From Psychrobacillus sp042885655 (GTDB lineage: Bacteria; Bacillota; Bacilli; Bacillales_A; Planococcaceae), in contig NZ_JBHVRO010000001.1 in the NCBI RefSeq assembly GCF_042885655.1, positions 1 to 64,000 of the forward strand: a stretch of DNA of 64,000 bases, given 5' to 3'. Under the pieces are notes generated by a model. That model did not search any database. It had not been told where the DNA came from and saw only the letters and a list, made by a program, of their open reading frames with translations. Of this stretch, positions 52,863 through 61,593 are shown piece after piece; position 1 is the stretch's first letter, and every line of letters begins with the position of its first letter. Both the position numbers and the translations under genes were made by a program.

Positions 52863-52956
52863 TAAAGTATATTACATAGAAGAACTAAACTAGCTGCTAT
52901 ATTAAAAAAATATTAGGTGAATTTTATTTTCCTTAGAAGAACGAATGAGGGATTGT

Positions 52957-54642
52957 ATGTATAAAGTTACAAAAGAACTAAATAAAAGAGAAATTGAAGT
53001 AATAAAAATATTTGATAATGAAACGAACAAAATCATACCACTAAATTCAGAAATATCTCCACTAAAAGAGATTGAACGTTTTTGCCAACCAATCAATAAT
53101 AATATGTTCTATTTTATTATTGGAAGTGGAAATGGGACAATTTTAGAATATCTATTAAATAAAAAATATAAATCAAAGTTTTATATTTTAGAAGTTTTTG
53201 ATGAAATTAATTACTCTGATGAGTACATAGAAACTTTAAAGGAACAGAATATTAATCTCTTTTATAATTCCAAATTAAATTATTTAGAGTTAAGTGGTGC
53301 AATAAGAAACTCTATGGGAATGGATTGTGAAGTATTAATACATCCAAACTATGATAGGGTAAATGCAGGGCTACTTTCCCCAATAGTTGAAAAAATAAAA
53401 ATGGGTATAGTAACTGCTACAATTAATAAAAATACAGAAAACTATTTTAAATTTGAGTGGATAACCGAGCCTATATTAAATCTTTCCATAACTAAAGAAG
53501 CAAGATCTATTTTGGAAATTAGGGATAATTTTATCGATAAAGATGTAATTCTTGTTTCCTCGGGCCCTTCCATGTCGGATCATATTGATTTTATGAAGAA
53601 GAATATTGATTCAGCTTATATCATTGCTTCAGGTTCAGCGGTAAATGGTTTAATCAACAATAATATTATGCCCGACTTTGTTACAATTATGGATGGCTCC
53701 TTAATTAACTATACAGCACATTTTGAGAAAACACAGTATACTGGCCCTATTATTACTACAGGAACTACAAATCACTCAATCTTAAAGAATCACAAAGGAG
53801 AAATTTTTGTTACAAATTTTGCTCAAGACTCCATAACGGCTACCGAACGTAAGGATCTACTAAATGTTCCAAATGTGCCGTCTGTAGCATTATACTCATT
53901 ATTATTATCTCATTTTCTTGGTGCCAAGAATGTATATATGGTCGGACAGGATTTAGCTTTGGCAAATGGACAGTACTATGCATCAGGTGTTAGTGAACAT
54001 GCTAATATGAAAAAACTTGGAGAAACGATTGAAGTAGAGTCAAATAATGGTAGTGTGACTCATACTACATTTGGTTTAGCCTCAACTTTAGAGAGTTTTA
54101 ATAATGTTGTTTCTATTATCACTAAAACTAATTCAAAGCTTCAGATTTATAATTTAGCAAAAGATGGGGCAAAAATTAAAGATGTACCTTATATTAATTC
54201 AGAAGATATCGAATTGGGTAATAAGATTGAAAAAAGTTGGATTAATCGATCTGAAGATAAAGTTAATCTAAATTACACCTATTCAGCAGATTTTTTGAGC
54301 AAAATTGAAGCGTGTAAGAAGGATGTTGATTATGCTGTTCGCAAAATAAATCAAATGAATTTGTCTGCAGTATCATTAAAAGACTTAAAAAAAGTATTGC
54401 TTTTAATAAAATCTTTGAGAGAAAATGAGGTATTAGAAACTCATATTTTAAATATGCTTTATTCTACTACTAAATCTATCAATAATATGTTTGAATATGG
54501 TTTTGAGGATAACTTTGAAACAAACCAAGAGCGTGTCGAAATGATAAAAAAGTTTAAGATTTACATTGAATATATTCAAAAGTATCTTTTGGGATTATTA
54601 GAATCTCCGGTATGGATACAACTTGATAAGGAGAGATTATGA
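52957..54642 (+). CDS. maf: Motility-associated factor (Maf) glycosyltransferase, DUF115/MptE-like
   Basis: This protein of about 561 residues has the DUF115 (6-hydroxymethylpterin-pyrophosphokinase MptE-like) core at about 195-380. VILVSSGPSMSDHIDF, the AYIIASGSAVNGLINNNIMPDFV segment and NVYMVGQDLAL are visible. Helical regions flank it. Maf proteins link nonulosonic acids to serine or threonine of flagellin in the cytosol before export. The location right after hag and before a legionaminic acid pathway supports this. GAGGGA precedes the ATG at 52957; the ATG at 52945 lies before that site. It overlaps the next small gene by four bases. Confidence 0.88.
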   Translation: MYKVTKELNKREIEVIKIFDNETNKIIPLNSEISPLKEIERFCQPINNNMFYFIIGSGNGTILEYLLNKKYKSKFYILEVFDEINYSDEYIETLKEQNINLFYNSKLNYLELSGAIRNSMGMDCEVLIHPNYDRVNAGLLSPIVEKIKMGIVTATINKNTENYFKFEWITEPILNLSITKEARSILEIRDNFIDKDVILVSSGPSMSDHIDFMKKNIDSAYIIASGSAVNGLINNNIMPDFVTIMDGSLINYTAHFEKTQYTGPIITTGTTNHSILKNHKGEIFVTNFAQDSITATERKDLLNVPNVPSVALYSLLLSHFLGAKNVYMVGQDLALANGQYYASGVSEHANMKKLGETIEVESNNGSVTHTTFGLASTLESFNNVVSIITKTNSKLQIYNLAKDGAKIKDVPYINSEDIELGNKIEKSWINRSEDKVNLNYTYSADFLSKIEACKKDVDYAVRKINQMNLSAVSLKDLKKVLLLIKSLRENEVLETHILNMLYSTTKSINNMFEYGFEDNFETNQERVEMIKKFKIYIEYIQKYLLGLLESPVWIQLDKERL

Positions 54643-55013
54643 TGGAACTAGACATTGAAAAAGAATTAAAAGAATTAATTGAAAGCTTAAATCAATACAT
54701 ATCTAAAATTCCACAAGGATGTATTAAAATAGCAGAATATTTAAGGCTTAACAAACGGGATGAAGCTTACTGTTCTATTGGAGATTTTGTGGAAGGAATG
54801 GAATGGATAAATGATTCTATAAATGTTCTCGAAAGAAATGATTACTTAATTTTATTGAATAGCCAAAAAATGAAAGAACTATTAAAGGAAATTAATATTG
54901 TTTTAGAGCAACAAGATGAGAATTTATTAGCAGATTTATTTGAATATGAAGCGGCAAGTTTTTTTGAAGAGGCTATTCAATTAGGAATTGTAGCTTTTAA
55001 GACGGAAAAATAA
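54639..55013 (+). CDS. Small helical protein of the flagellin glycosylation operon
   Basis: I do not recognise this protein of 124 residues. It is predicted almost wholly helical and acidic (ELDIEKELKELIESLNQYISK, then a MKELLKEINIVLEQQDENLLADLF helix) and has no signal or membrane segment. The chain begins inside the end of maf (four-base overlap) and ends 21 bases before legB, so it is co-translated with Maf. A chaperone- or FliS-like helper of Maf or flagellin is a guess from size, helicity and position. Confidence 0.65.
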   Translation: MMELDIEKELKELIESLNQYISKIPQGCIKIAEYLRLNKRDEAYCSIGDFVEGMEWINDSINVLERNDYLILLNSQKMKELLKEINIVLEQQDENLLADLFEYEAASFFEEAIQLGIVAFKTEK

Positions 55014-55034
55014 GAAATGAAGAAGGGTGAAATG

Positions 55035-56030
55035 ATGAAAATTCTTGTAACTGGTGCTGACGGCTTCATTGGTTCTCATTTAACAGAAGCTCTTGTTACA
55101 CAAGGCTATGATGTACGAGCATTTGTATATTATAATTCTTTCAATTCGTGGGGATGGCTTGATAAATCTCCATCGAAAATAAAAAACAATTTAGATGTTT
55201 TTGCTGGGGATATTCGGGACCCCTATGGAGTAAAGGAAGCAATGAGAGGCTGTACACACGTTTTACACTTAGCTTCACTCATTGCGATACCTTACTCTTA
55301 TCACTCGCCAGATACCTATGTAGATACAAATATTAAGGGTACGCTTAATATTGTTCAAGCAGCAAGAGAACTAGAAATAGAGAAAGTAGTGCACACTTCT
55401 ACTAGTGAAGTTTATGGAACAGCTTTATATGTTCCAATTGATGAGAAGCATCCACTTCAAGGACAATCACCGTATTCTGCATCTAAAATTGGTGCGGATC
55501 AAATGGCGTTGTCTTTTTATCGTTCTTTTAATACTCCTATAACTATAATTCGTCCATTTAATACATATGGCCCTAGACAATCAGCAAGAGCAGTAATTCC
55601 TACTATTATTGGACAGCTTGCTTCAGGAAAATCAACAATAAAATTAGGAGCTATCAGCCCTACTCGTGATTTTAATTATGTCAAAGATACAGTAAGTGGT
55701 TTTATTTCGGTAATGAATAGTGAGAAATCTATTGGTGAAGTGATTAATATTGGCTCAAATTATGAGGTTACTATAGGTGAGACAGCTGAAATGATTGCTA
55801 ATATTATGAATGTGAATTTGAAAATTGAAACAGATGATGAACGTTTAAGACCAGAAAAAAGTGAAGTTGAGCGTTTATGGGCAGAAAATAAAAAAGCAAA
55901 AGAATTACTTGGTTGGGAGCCCTCTTTTGGAGGAAAAGAAGGTTTTAGAAGAGGGTTGGAAGAGACGATTGAATGGTTTACCAAGTCTGAAAATCTAGCA
56001 TCATATAAAACGGATGTGTATAACATATGA
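55035..56030 (+). CDS. legB: NAD-dependent nucleotide-sugar 4,6-dehydratase LegB
   Basis: This extended short-chain dehydrogenase/reductase has 331 residues. The NAD motif GADGFIGSH (7-15), the catalytic TSTSEVYGTA (121-130) and YSASK (147-151) are present. The sequence PRQSARAVIPTIIGQL is typical of the LegB group, which makes the 4-keto-6-deoxy intermediate from GDP- or UDP-GlcNAc, the first committed step of legionaminic acid. ATGs at 55017 and 55032 precede it; AAGGGTGA at 55024-55031 supports 55035. Confidence 0.9.
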   Translation: MKILVTGADGFIGSHLTEALVTQGYDVRAFVYYNSFNSWGWLDKSPSKIKNNLDVFAGDIRDPYGVKEAMRGCTHVLHLASLIAIPYSYHSPDTYVDTNIKGTLNIVQAARELEIEKVVHTSTSEVYGTALYVPIDEKHPLQGQSPYSASKIGADQMALSFYRSFNTPITIIRPFNTYGPRQSARAVIPTIIGQLASGKSTIKLGAISPTRDFNYVKDTVSGFISVMNSEKSIGEVINIGSNYEVTIGETAEMIANIMNVNLKIETDDERLRPEKSEVERLWAENKKAKELLGWEPSFGGKEGFRRGLEETIEWFTKSENLASYKTDVYNI

Positions 56031-57181
56031 GAAACGAATGGTTAACCTTTACTTCTGAAGTAAAAAAGATGTATGAAAAAGATTTTGTAGCACTTCACGA
56101 ACCTACTTTTACAGATGTAGAAGTAGATTATGTGACAGATTGTGTCAAATCAGGTTGGGTATCATCAGTTGGTAAATATGTAGAGCGTTTTGAAAAAGAA
56201 TTAGCAGAATTTACTGGTGTTAAACGAGCTATTGCAGTCGTTAACGGTACTGCAGCTCTTCATGTATCATTAAAAGTAGCGGGTGTAAAGGCAGGCGATG
56301 AAGTGTTTATGCCTGCATTAACTTTTGTTGCTACTGCTAATGCAGCTTCTTACTTAGGCGCAGTTCCACATTTTGTAGATGTTTCTGAAAATACGTTAGG
56401 GATTGATCCTGGAAAGTTAGAAGACCATATTTTACAGATTGGTGACTATAAAGGAGATCATCTTATTAATAAGGAAACTGGTAGAATAATTCGTGCAGTT
56501 GTACCAATGCATACCTTTGGGCATCCAGTGGAGTTAGATGAGCTACAGGCAATTTGTAAAAAATATAATTTGATACTAGTGGAAGATGCAGCAGAATCCC
56601 TTGGATCGTATTATAAAGGGAAACATACAGGAAGTTTCGGAAAAGTGAGTGCTCTTAGCTTCAATGGTAATAAAATTATTACAACCGGTGGTGGAGGAGC
56701 AATCTTGACGAATGATGAGGACATTGCTGATTATGCAAAACACATAACTACAACAGCAAAAATTCCCCATCGGTGGGTATATAACCATGATGAAGTAGGT
56801 TACAACTATCGTTTACCAAATATTAATGCTGCATTAGGATGTGCACAACTTGAAAAAATGCAATTATTTATTGAGCAAAAAAGAAAGATTACATTTGTCT
56901 ATGAAAAACTTGTTGATGATCTTACAGGAGTTCGATTATTTAAGGAACCTGAACATACTAAAAGCAATTATTGGTTGCAAACATTAATACTAGACCATAC
57001 CTATAATAGAGATGAAGTTCTAGATTTTTTAAATGATCAAGGTGTAATGAGTCGACCTATTTGGACACCACTACATGAGCTGAAACCATATTCATATATG
57101 CCTAAAGCAGACTTATCAACAACGGATAATTTAAAGAACTTAATAATAAATATTCCAAGCACACCAGTAAGTGAGGGATAA
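56027..57181 (+). CDS. legC: LegC family aminotransferase
   Basis: This PLP enzyme of the DegT/DnrJ class has 384 residues. It has the VNGTAALHVSLKVAGVKAGDEV stretch near 72, HTFGHPVELDEL near 162, VEDAAESLGSYY near 185 and the PLP lysine K216 in LSFNGNKIITTGGGG. The N-terminal extension of about 20 residues (EWLTFTSEVKKMYEKDFV) and EPTFTDVEVDYV are typical of LegC. It aminates C4 of the LegB product. It overlaps legB by four bases. It is distinct from the WbpE-type enzyme at 15682, whose lysine context is FFPTKNLG. Confidence 0.9.
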   Translation: MRNEWLTFTSEVKKMYEKDFVALHEPTFTDVEVDYVTDCVKSGWVSSVGKYVERFEKELAEFTGVKRAIAVVNGTAALHVSLKVAGVKAGDEVFMPALTFVATANAASYLGAVPHFVDVSENTLGIDPGKLEDHILQIGDYKGDHLINKETGRIIRAVVPMHTFGHPVELDELQAICKKYNLILVEDAAESLGSYYKGKHTGSFGKVSALSFNGNKIITTGGGGAILTNDEDIADYAKHITTTAKIPHRWVYNHDEVGYNYRLPNINAALGCAQLEKMQLFIEQKRKITFVYEKLVDDLTGVRLFKEPEHTKSNYWLQTLILDHTYNRDEVLDFLNDQGVMSRPIWTPLHELKPYSYMPKADLSTTDNLKNLIINIPSTPVSEG

Positions 57182-57184
57182 GGA

Positions 57185-58342
57185 ATGAAGCGTAAAATTT
57201 GTGTAGTAACAGGTACACGAGCTGAATATGGTTTATTATATTCATTGATGAATAAAATTAAGAAAGACGATGAACTAGAATTACAACTAATTGTGACAGG
57301 CATGCATTTATCACCTGAATTCGGATTAACCTTTCGTCAAATAGAGAACGATGGTTTTGTAATTGATAAAAAAATTGACATGTTATTATCAGGGGATACA
57401 CCAGCTGCGATCACAAAATCAATTGGTTTAGGTGTAATAGGATTTGCTGATGCCTATCAAGCGTTAAGACCAGATATTATTGTTGTATTAGGCGATCGTT
57501 TTGAAATATTAGCAGCTACTCAAGCGGCGATGGTATCAAGAATTCCTATCTCTCATATACACGGCGGGGAGTTAACAGAAGGGTTAATTGATGATCCTAT
57601 TCGCCATTCAATTACGAAAATGTCTCATATTCATTTTGCAGCTTCAGAAGAATATCGAAAAAGAATAATACAAATGGGTGAGCAGCCCGATACGGTATTT
57701 AATGTAGGAACTTTAGGGATAGAGGGAATAAAAAATACCTCATTATTAACAAAAGATGCTTTAAATGCATCTCTCCAATTTAAAACAGATAAATTTTTCT
57801 TGGTGACATTACATCCTACAACCCTTGAAGATAGTACTGCTGAGAATCAGATAAAGATACTTCTTTCTGTATTAGATGAATTTCAAGATTATAAAGTGAT
57901 CTTTACTAAAACCAATGCGGATACCGATGGACGTATAATAAATGCACATATTGAGAGTTATGTCCAACAAAACAAAGAACGCAGTATTGTCTTTGACTCT
58001 TTGGGGCAGCTTCGATATTTAAGTGCGATAAAGCATTGTAAAGCTGTAATTGGTAATTCTTCAAGTGGATTAGTGGAAGTACCTATATTTTTGAAACCAA
58101 CAATCAATATAGGGGATCGTCAAAGGGGAAGACTTAAAGCAGATTCTGTAATTGATTGTAATTTCGAAAAGAATGAGATTCTCCGTGCAATAAAAAAAGG
58201 AATTAGCGATGATTTTTTAATTAAAATTCAAACAATGAATCAAGTTTATGGCTCAGGTAGCACATCTGAAGAAATGATTCATGTCTTAAAACAATTCACT
58301 TTGGATACAATTCTGAAGAAGAAGTTTTATGATATCGTGTAG
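57185..58342 (+). CDS. legG: UDP/GDP-sugar 2-epimerase (hydrolysing), LegG/NeuC type
   Basis: This hydrolysing 2-epimerase has 385 residues. VVTGTRAEYGLLY at the start, IVTGMHLSPEFG, VLGDRFEILAATQAA, HIHGGELTEGLIDDPIRHSITK and VIGNSSSGLVEVP are all NeuC/LegG signatures. It removes the nucleotide and inverts C2 to give 2,4-diacetamido-2,4,6-trideoxymannose, the substrate of LegI. The presence of this enzyme, rather than a PseG-type hydrolase, marks the pathway as legionaminic and not pseudaminic. Confidence 0.92.
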   Translation: MKRKICVVTGTRAEYGLLYSLMNKIKKDDELELQLIVTGMHLSPEFGLTFRQIENDGFVIDKKIDMLLSGDTPAAITKSIGLGVIGFADAYQALRPDIIVVLGDRFEILAATQAAMVSRIPISHIHGGELTEGLIDDPIRHSITKMSHIHFAASEEYRKRIIQMGEQPDTVFNVGTLGIEGIKNTSLLTKDALNASLQFKTDKFFLVTLHPTTLEDSTAENQIKILLSVLDEFQDYKVIFTKTNADTDGRIINAHIESYVQQNKERSIVFDSLGQLRYLSAIKHCKAVIGNSSSGLVEVPIFLKPTINIGDRQRGRLKADSVIDCNFEKNEILRAIKKGISDDFLIKIQTMNQVYGSGSTSEEMIHVLKQFTLDTILKKKFYDIV

Positions 58343-58351
58343 AGGTGAATT

Positions 58352-59239
58352 ATGAAAATTATATTCATTGGCTGTGTTCAATCAAGCGAGTATTTCCTAA
58401 AAGCTGTTTATAGAAATACAGAGGCAAAAATAGCAGGTATAGTAACGAAAACGCAATCTAATTTTAATGCAGATCATGTTTCTTTAGAAAAATTCGCAAT
58501 TAAACATGGTATCGATTGGTTAGATTATAAAGATAATAATACTCTTTTAAGTTGGATACACGAAAAGAGTCCAGATGTGATCTATTGCTTTGGATGGTCA
58601 CACCTTTTACCAAGAGAGGTATATAGCATAGCTAAAAAAGGTGCAGTTGGATACCATCCAGCACTATTACCACAAAATCGCGGGAGACATCCTATTATTT
58701 GGGCTTTAGCGTTAGGATTAAAAGAAACAGGTTCTACTTTTTTTTATTTATCAGATCGAGCAGATTCAGGGGATATATTAAACCAAAAAGTGGTTTCGAT
58801 TAGTGAAAGTGATGATGCAGGAAAACTTTATCAAAAGTTATTAAAAATTGGAGAAAAACAAGTAATTCAATTGACAGATGATCTGATAAATAATCGAATT
58901 ATACCTATCCCGCAAGTCGAGCGTAAAGCAAATTATTGGAGAAAGCGTTCGAAGAAAGATGGAGAAATTGATTGGAGAATGGGTAGTCAAAACATTTTAC
59001 AGTTGGTTAAAGCATTGACAAAGCCATATGTAGGTGCACATTTTGTTTATCAAGATCACGAGTATAAAGTATGGTCAGCAAAAGAGGTACTGCTGGATGA
59101 TTGGAATTATAAAAATATCGAACCCGGTAAAATACTGGCAGTAAGTTCGGATTCATTCATAGTAAAAACTGGTGATGGATTAATAGAAATTACGGAGTGT
59201 GAATTAAAAGATATTCCTAAAATAGGAGATTATATATGA
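58352..59239 (+). CDS. Formyltransferase-like protein, probable sugar N-formyltransferase
   Basis: The protein has 295 residues. The N-terminal half (about 1-180) has the glycinamide-ribonucleotide/methionyl-tRNA formyltransferase fold. YHPALLPQNRGRHPIIWAL (101-119) contains the catalytic H102, and D138 lies in LSDRADSGDIL. A C-terminal OB-like domain follows (about 200-295). The usual N-x-H triad asparagine is replaced by G100 (G-Y-H). The next gene encodes a PIG-L deacetylase that overlaps it by four bases, and both lie within the Leg pathway. I infer that the pair swaps an N-acetyl for an N-formyl group on the flagellar sugar. A tRNA formyltransferase role is unlikely in this context. Confidence 0.8.
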   Translation: MKIIFIGCVQSSEYFLKAVYRNTEAKIAGIVTKTQSNFNADHVSLEKFAIKHGIDWLDYKDNNTLLSWIHEKSPDVIYCFGWSHLLPREVYSIAKKGAVGYHPALLPQNRGRHPIIWALALGLKETGSTFFYLSDRADSGDILNQKVVSISESDDAGKLYQKLLKIGEKQVIQLTDDLINNRIIPIPQVERKANYWRKRSKKDGEIDWRMGSQNILQLVKALTKPYVGAHFVYQDHEYKVWSAKEVLLDDWNYKNIEPGKILAVSSDSFIVKTGDGLIEITECELKDIPKIGDYI

Positions 59240-59904
59240 ACAAAAAAATAATTGTAGTTACACCTCATCCAGACGATGAGACATTAGGATGTGGGGGTAC
59301 TTTATTAAAATATAAGAAACAGAATCAGCAACTTTATTGGCTTATCGTGACAAGAATGGGGAACACTTTTTCAGATGAAAGAAAACAACAGCGTCAAAAA
59401 GAGATTTGCGACGTAGCGAGTTGTTATCAATTTGATGAAGTATTTCAATTAGAATTTCCAACATCAGAGCTTGATAGAATACCAATGGGTGATTTAGTCA
59501 AAAACATTAGTAACGTATTTACAAAGGTTCAACCACATATTGTTTTTGTACCATATCCAGGGGATATACATAGTGACCACAAGGCTGTTTTTGACGCAAC
59601 TATGGCTTGTTCGAAATGGTTCCGATATCCATCTGTAGAAAAAGTTCTAGTCTATGAAACCTTATCGGAAACTGATTTTTCAATTGATCCAGATACAAAT
59701 GGTTTTAAACCAAATATATATGTAAATATTAGTGGTCTTTTGGAGAAAAAGGTAGAGATTATGAGTATTTTCACTTCTGAAATAAACGATTTTCCTTTTC
59801 CGAGAAGTGAAAAAGCAATTCGTTCTCTAGCTTATTTAAGAGGGGCAGCAAGCGGATTTGAAGAAGCGGAGGCATTTATGTTGCTTAAGGAGCGGATGGA
59901 GTGA
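59236..59904 (+). CDS. PIG-L family zinc deacetylase
   Basis: This is a zinc-dependent N-deacetylase of the LmbE/PIG-L family with 222 residues. The metal and catalytic motif TPHPDDETLGCGGTL (9-23) and the distant HSDH (112-115) are intact. The family removes acetyl groups from amino sugars. Here it would free an amino group on a Leg pathway intermediate for the formyltransferase encoded just upstream. It overlaps its neighbours by four bases on both sides. Confidence 0.88.
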   Translation: MNKKIIVVTPHPDDETLGCGGTLLKYKKQNQQLYWLIVTRMGNTFSDERKQQRQKEICDVASCYQFDEVFQLEFPTSELDRIPMGDLVKNISNVFTKVQPHIVFVPYPGDIHSDHKAVFDATMACSKWFRYPSVEKVLVYETLSETDFSIDPDTNGFKPNIYVNISGLLEKKVEIMSIFTSEINDFPFPRSEKAIRSLAYLRGAASGFEEAEAFMLLKERME

Positions 59905-60974
59905 ATACATATATTATTGCTGAAGCAGGTGTAAATCATAACGGTTCTTTTGAAATTGCAAAGGAATTAGTAAAAAAAGCAAAAGAATCTGGTGCAGATG
60001 CTGTTAAATTTCAAACGTTTAAAGCGGAGAATCTAGTTACAAGAGACGCAAAGCAAGCAGCATATCAAGTTGAAAATCTAGGGAGAGCAACTACTCAATA
60101 CGATATGTTGAAGTCTCTTGAACTTTCATTTGAAGAATTTAAAAGTTTAAAAGAATACTGCGACACATTAGATATCGAATTTTTATCGACACCTTTTGAT
60201 GTAGAAAGTGTCGATTTTTTACTAGACGATCTGCTAATGAAGATAGTTAAAGTTCCTTCAGGTGAATTAACAAATACACCATTTTTACATTATATTGCTA
60301 CAAAACAAAAGAAGATGATAATCTCTACTGGGATGGCAACAATGGATGAGATACATGAGGCTCTTTCATTTATAGCTTTTGGATTATCAAAACCAAATGA
60401 AGAAGTAAAGGTCGACAAAGTACACGCTTTCTATAAAACTAAGAAAGCAAAGGAGATATTACAGCAATTTGTAACTGTTCTTCACTGTACAACAGAGTAC
60501 CCTGCACCATTTAATACAATTAACCTAAACGCAATGAAACAATTAGAAAATGAACTTCAATTACCGATTGGTTTTTCAGATCACTCCGAAGGGATTGCAG
60601 TTCCTATTGCAGCAGTTGGAGCAGGTGCAAAGTTAATAGAAAAGCATTTTACTCTAGACAGACAATTACCAGGACCAGACCATTTAGCTTCATTGGAGCC
60701 AAATGAATTACTTGAGATGGTAACAAGTATTCGAAATGTCGAGATTGCTTTAGGTAGTGGAGTAAAGGCTCCAACAAGTATTGAATTAAGTAATCGAAAT
60801 GCTGCAAGAAAAAGCGTAGTTGCAAGTAAAGATATAAATGAAGATGATTTTATTACAAATGAAAATATCATGGTAAAGAGACCAGGGACAGGTTTAGCTC
60901 CTTCCTTTTATTGGTCACTTTTAGGAACTAAAGCGAAGAAGAGCTATAAAAAGGATGATTTCATTGTTAAATAA
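59901..60974 (+). CDS. legI: N-acetylneuraminate/legionaminate synthase LegI (NeuB family)
   Basis: This synthase of 357 residues condenses 2,4-diacetamido-2,4,6-trideoxymannose with phosphoenolpyruvate. The TIM-barrel part (1 to about 280) shows IAEAGVNHNGSFEIAKEL, GADAVKFQTFKAE, HCTTEYPAP, GFSDHSEGI and IEKHFTLDRQLPGPDH. A SAF/antifreeze-like domain (about 290-355) contains ARKSVVASKDI. It starts at a GTG that overlaps the deacetylase stop. Together with LegB, C and G it completes the nine-carbon sugar. Confidence 0.93.
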   Translation: MNTYIIAEAGVNHNGSFEIAKELVKKAKESGADAVKFQTFKAENLVTRDAKQAAYQVENLGRATTQYDMLKSLELSFEEFKSLKEYCDTLDIEFLSTPFDVESVDFLLDDLLMKIVKVPSGELTNTPFLHYIATKQKKMIISTGMATMDEIHEALSFIAFGLSKPNEEVKVDKVHAFYKTKKAKEILQQFVTVLHCTTEYPAPFNTINLNAMKQLENELQLPIGFSDHSEGIAVPIAAVGAGAKLIEKHFTLDRQLPGPDHLASLEPNELLEMVTSIRNVEIALGSGVKAPTSIELSNRNAARKSVVASKDINEDDFITNENIMVKRPGTGLAPSFYWSLLGTKAKKSYKKDDFIVK

Positions 60975-61590
60975 ACCTATTATTTTAATAGGAAATGGTG
61001 GCCATGCTTCTGTACTAACAGAAATTTTGTTAACCCAAAACCGGACTATATTAGGTTATACAGCACCTTCGCAAGAGAGCAATACTTTTGGATTACAATA
61101 TATTGGTCCAGATATGGCAATTCAAAATTATAATCCAAATGAAATAGAACTAATCTTAGGAATAGGTACAGTAAACGTCTCAAATATTCGAAAGTCCTTG
61201 TTTGAAAGAATGAAACAACTAGGTTTTCAATTTGCAAAAGTAATTCATGGGCAGACCATTCTTTCCCCATCGGTAACTCTAGGCGAAGGTGTTCAAATAA
61301 TGGCAGGGGCTATTATTCAAACAAATGTCAAAGTTGGAAATAATACAATTATTAATACTGGCGCTTGTATAGATCATGATAGCAATATTGGTGAGCATGT
61401 ACATATCGCACCTCGTGTAACGATATCTGGTGGAGTTAAAATTAAAAATGGATGTCATGTTGGAACCGGTGCTACCCTTATTCAAGGAATAACTCTCGGA
61501 AATGATAGCTTAATAGGTGCAGGTGCTGTTGTTATACATAATATAGCTGCAGGAAAAAAAGCTATTGGAGTTCCCGCAAAGGAAGTGTAA
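60964..61590 (+). CDS. legH: NeuD/LegH-type hexapeptide acyltransferase
   Basis: The protein has about 208 residues. An N-terminal PglD-like Rossmann half (LIGNGGHASVLTEIL, about 6-20) is followed by a left-handed beta-helix with hexapeptide coils (about 90-195), the H-D-S/H-I-A-P active histidine region (DHDSNIGEHVHIAP) and a GVPAKEV tail. Such enzymes acetylate the 4-amino group (LegH) or O-acetylate nonulosonic acids. The ATG at 60955 abuts the AAGG site, so the TTG at 60964 is preferred. It overlaps legI by a few codons. Confidence 0.85.
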   Translation: MLNKPIILIGNGGHASVLTEILLTQNRTILGYTAPSQESNTFGLQYIGPDMAIQNYNPNEIELILGIGTVNVSNIRKSLFERMKQLGFQFAKVIHGQTILSPSVTLGEGVQIMAGAIIQTNVKVGNNTIINTGACIDHDSNIGEHVHIAPRVTISGGVKIKNGCHVGTGATLIQGITLGNDSLIGAGAVVIHNIAAGKKAIGVPAKEV

Positions 61591-61593
61591 TAG

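Noticed and set aside
58352..59239. Methionyl-tRNA formyltransferase
   Set aside because: The fold matches, but the catalytic Asn is absent and the gene is locked in a sugar operon beside a deacetylase.
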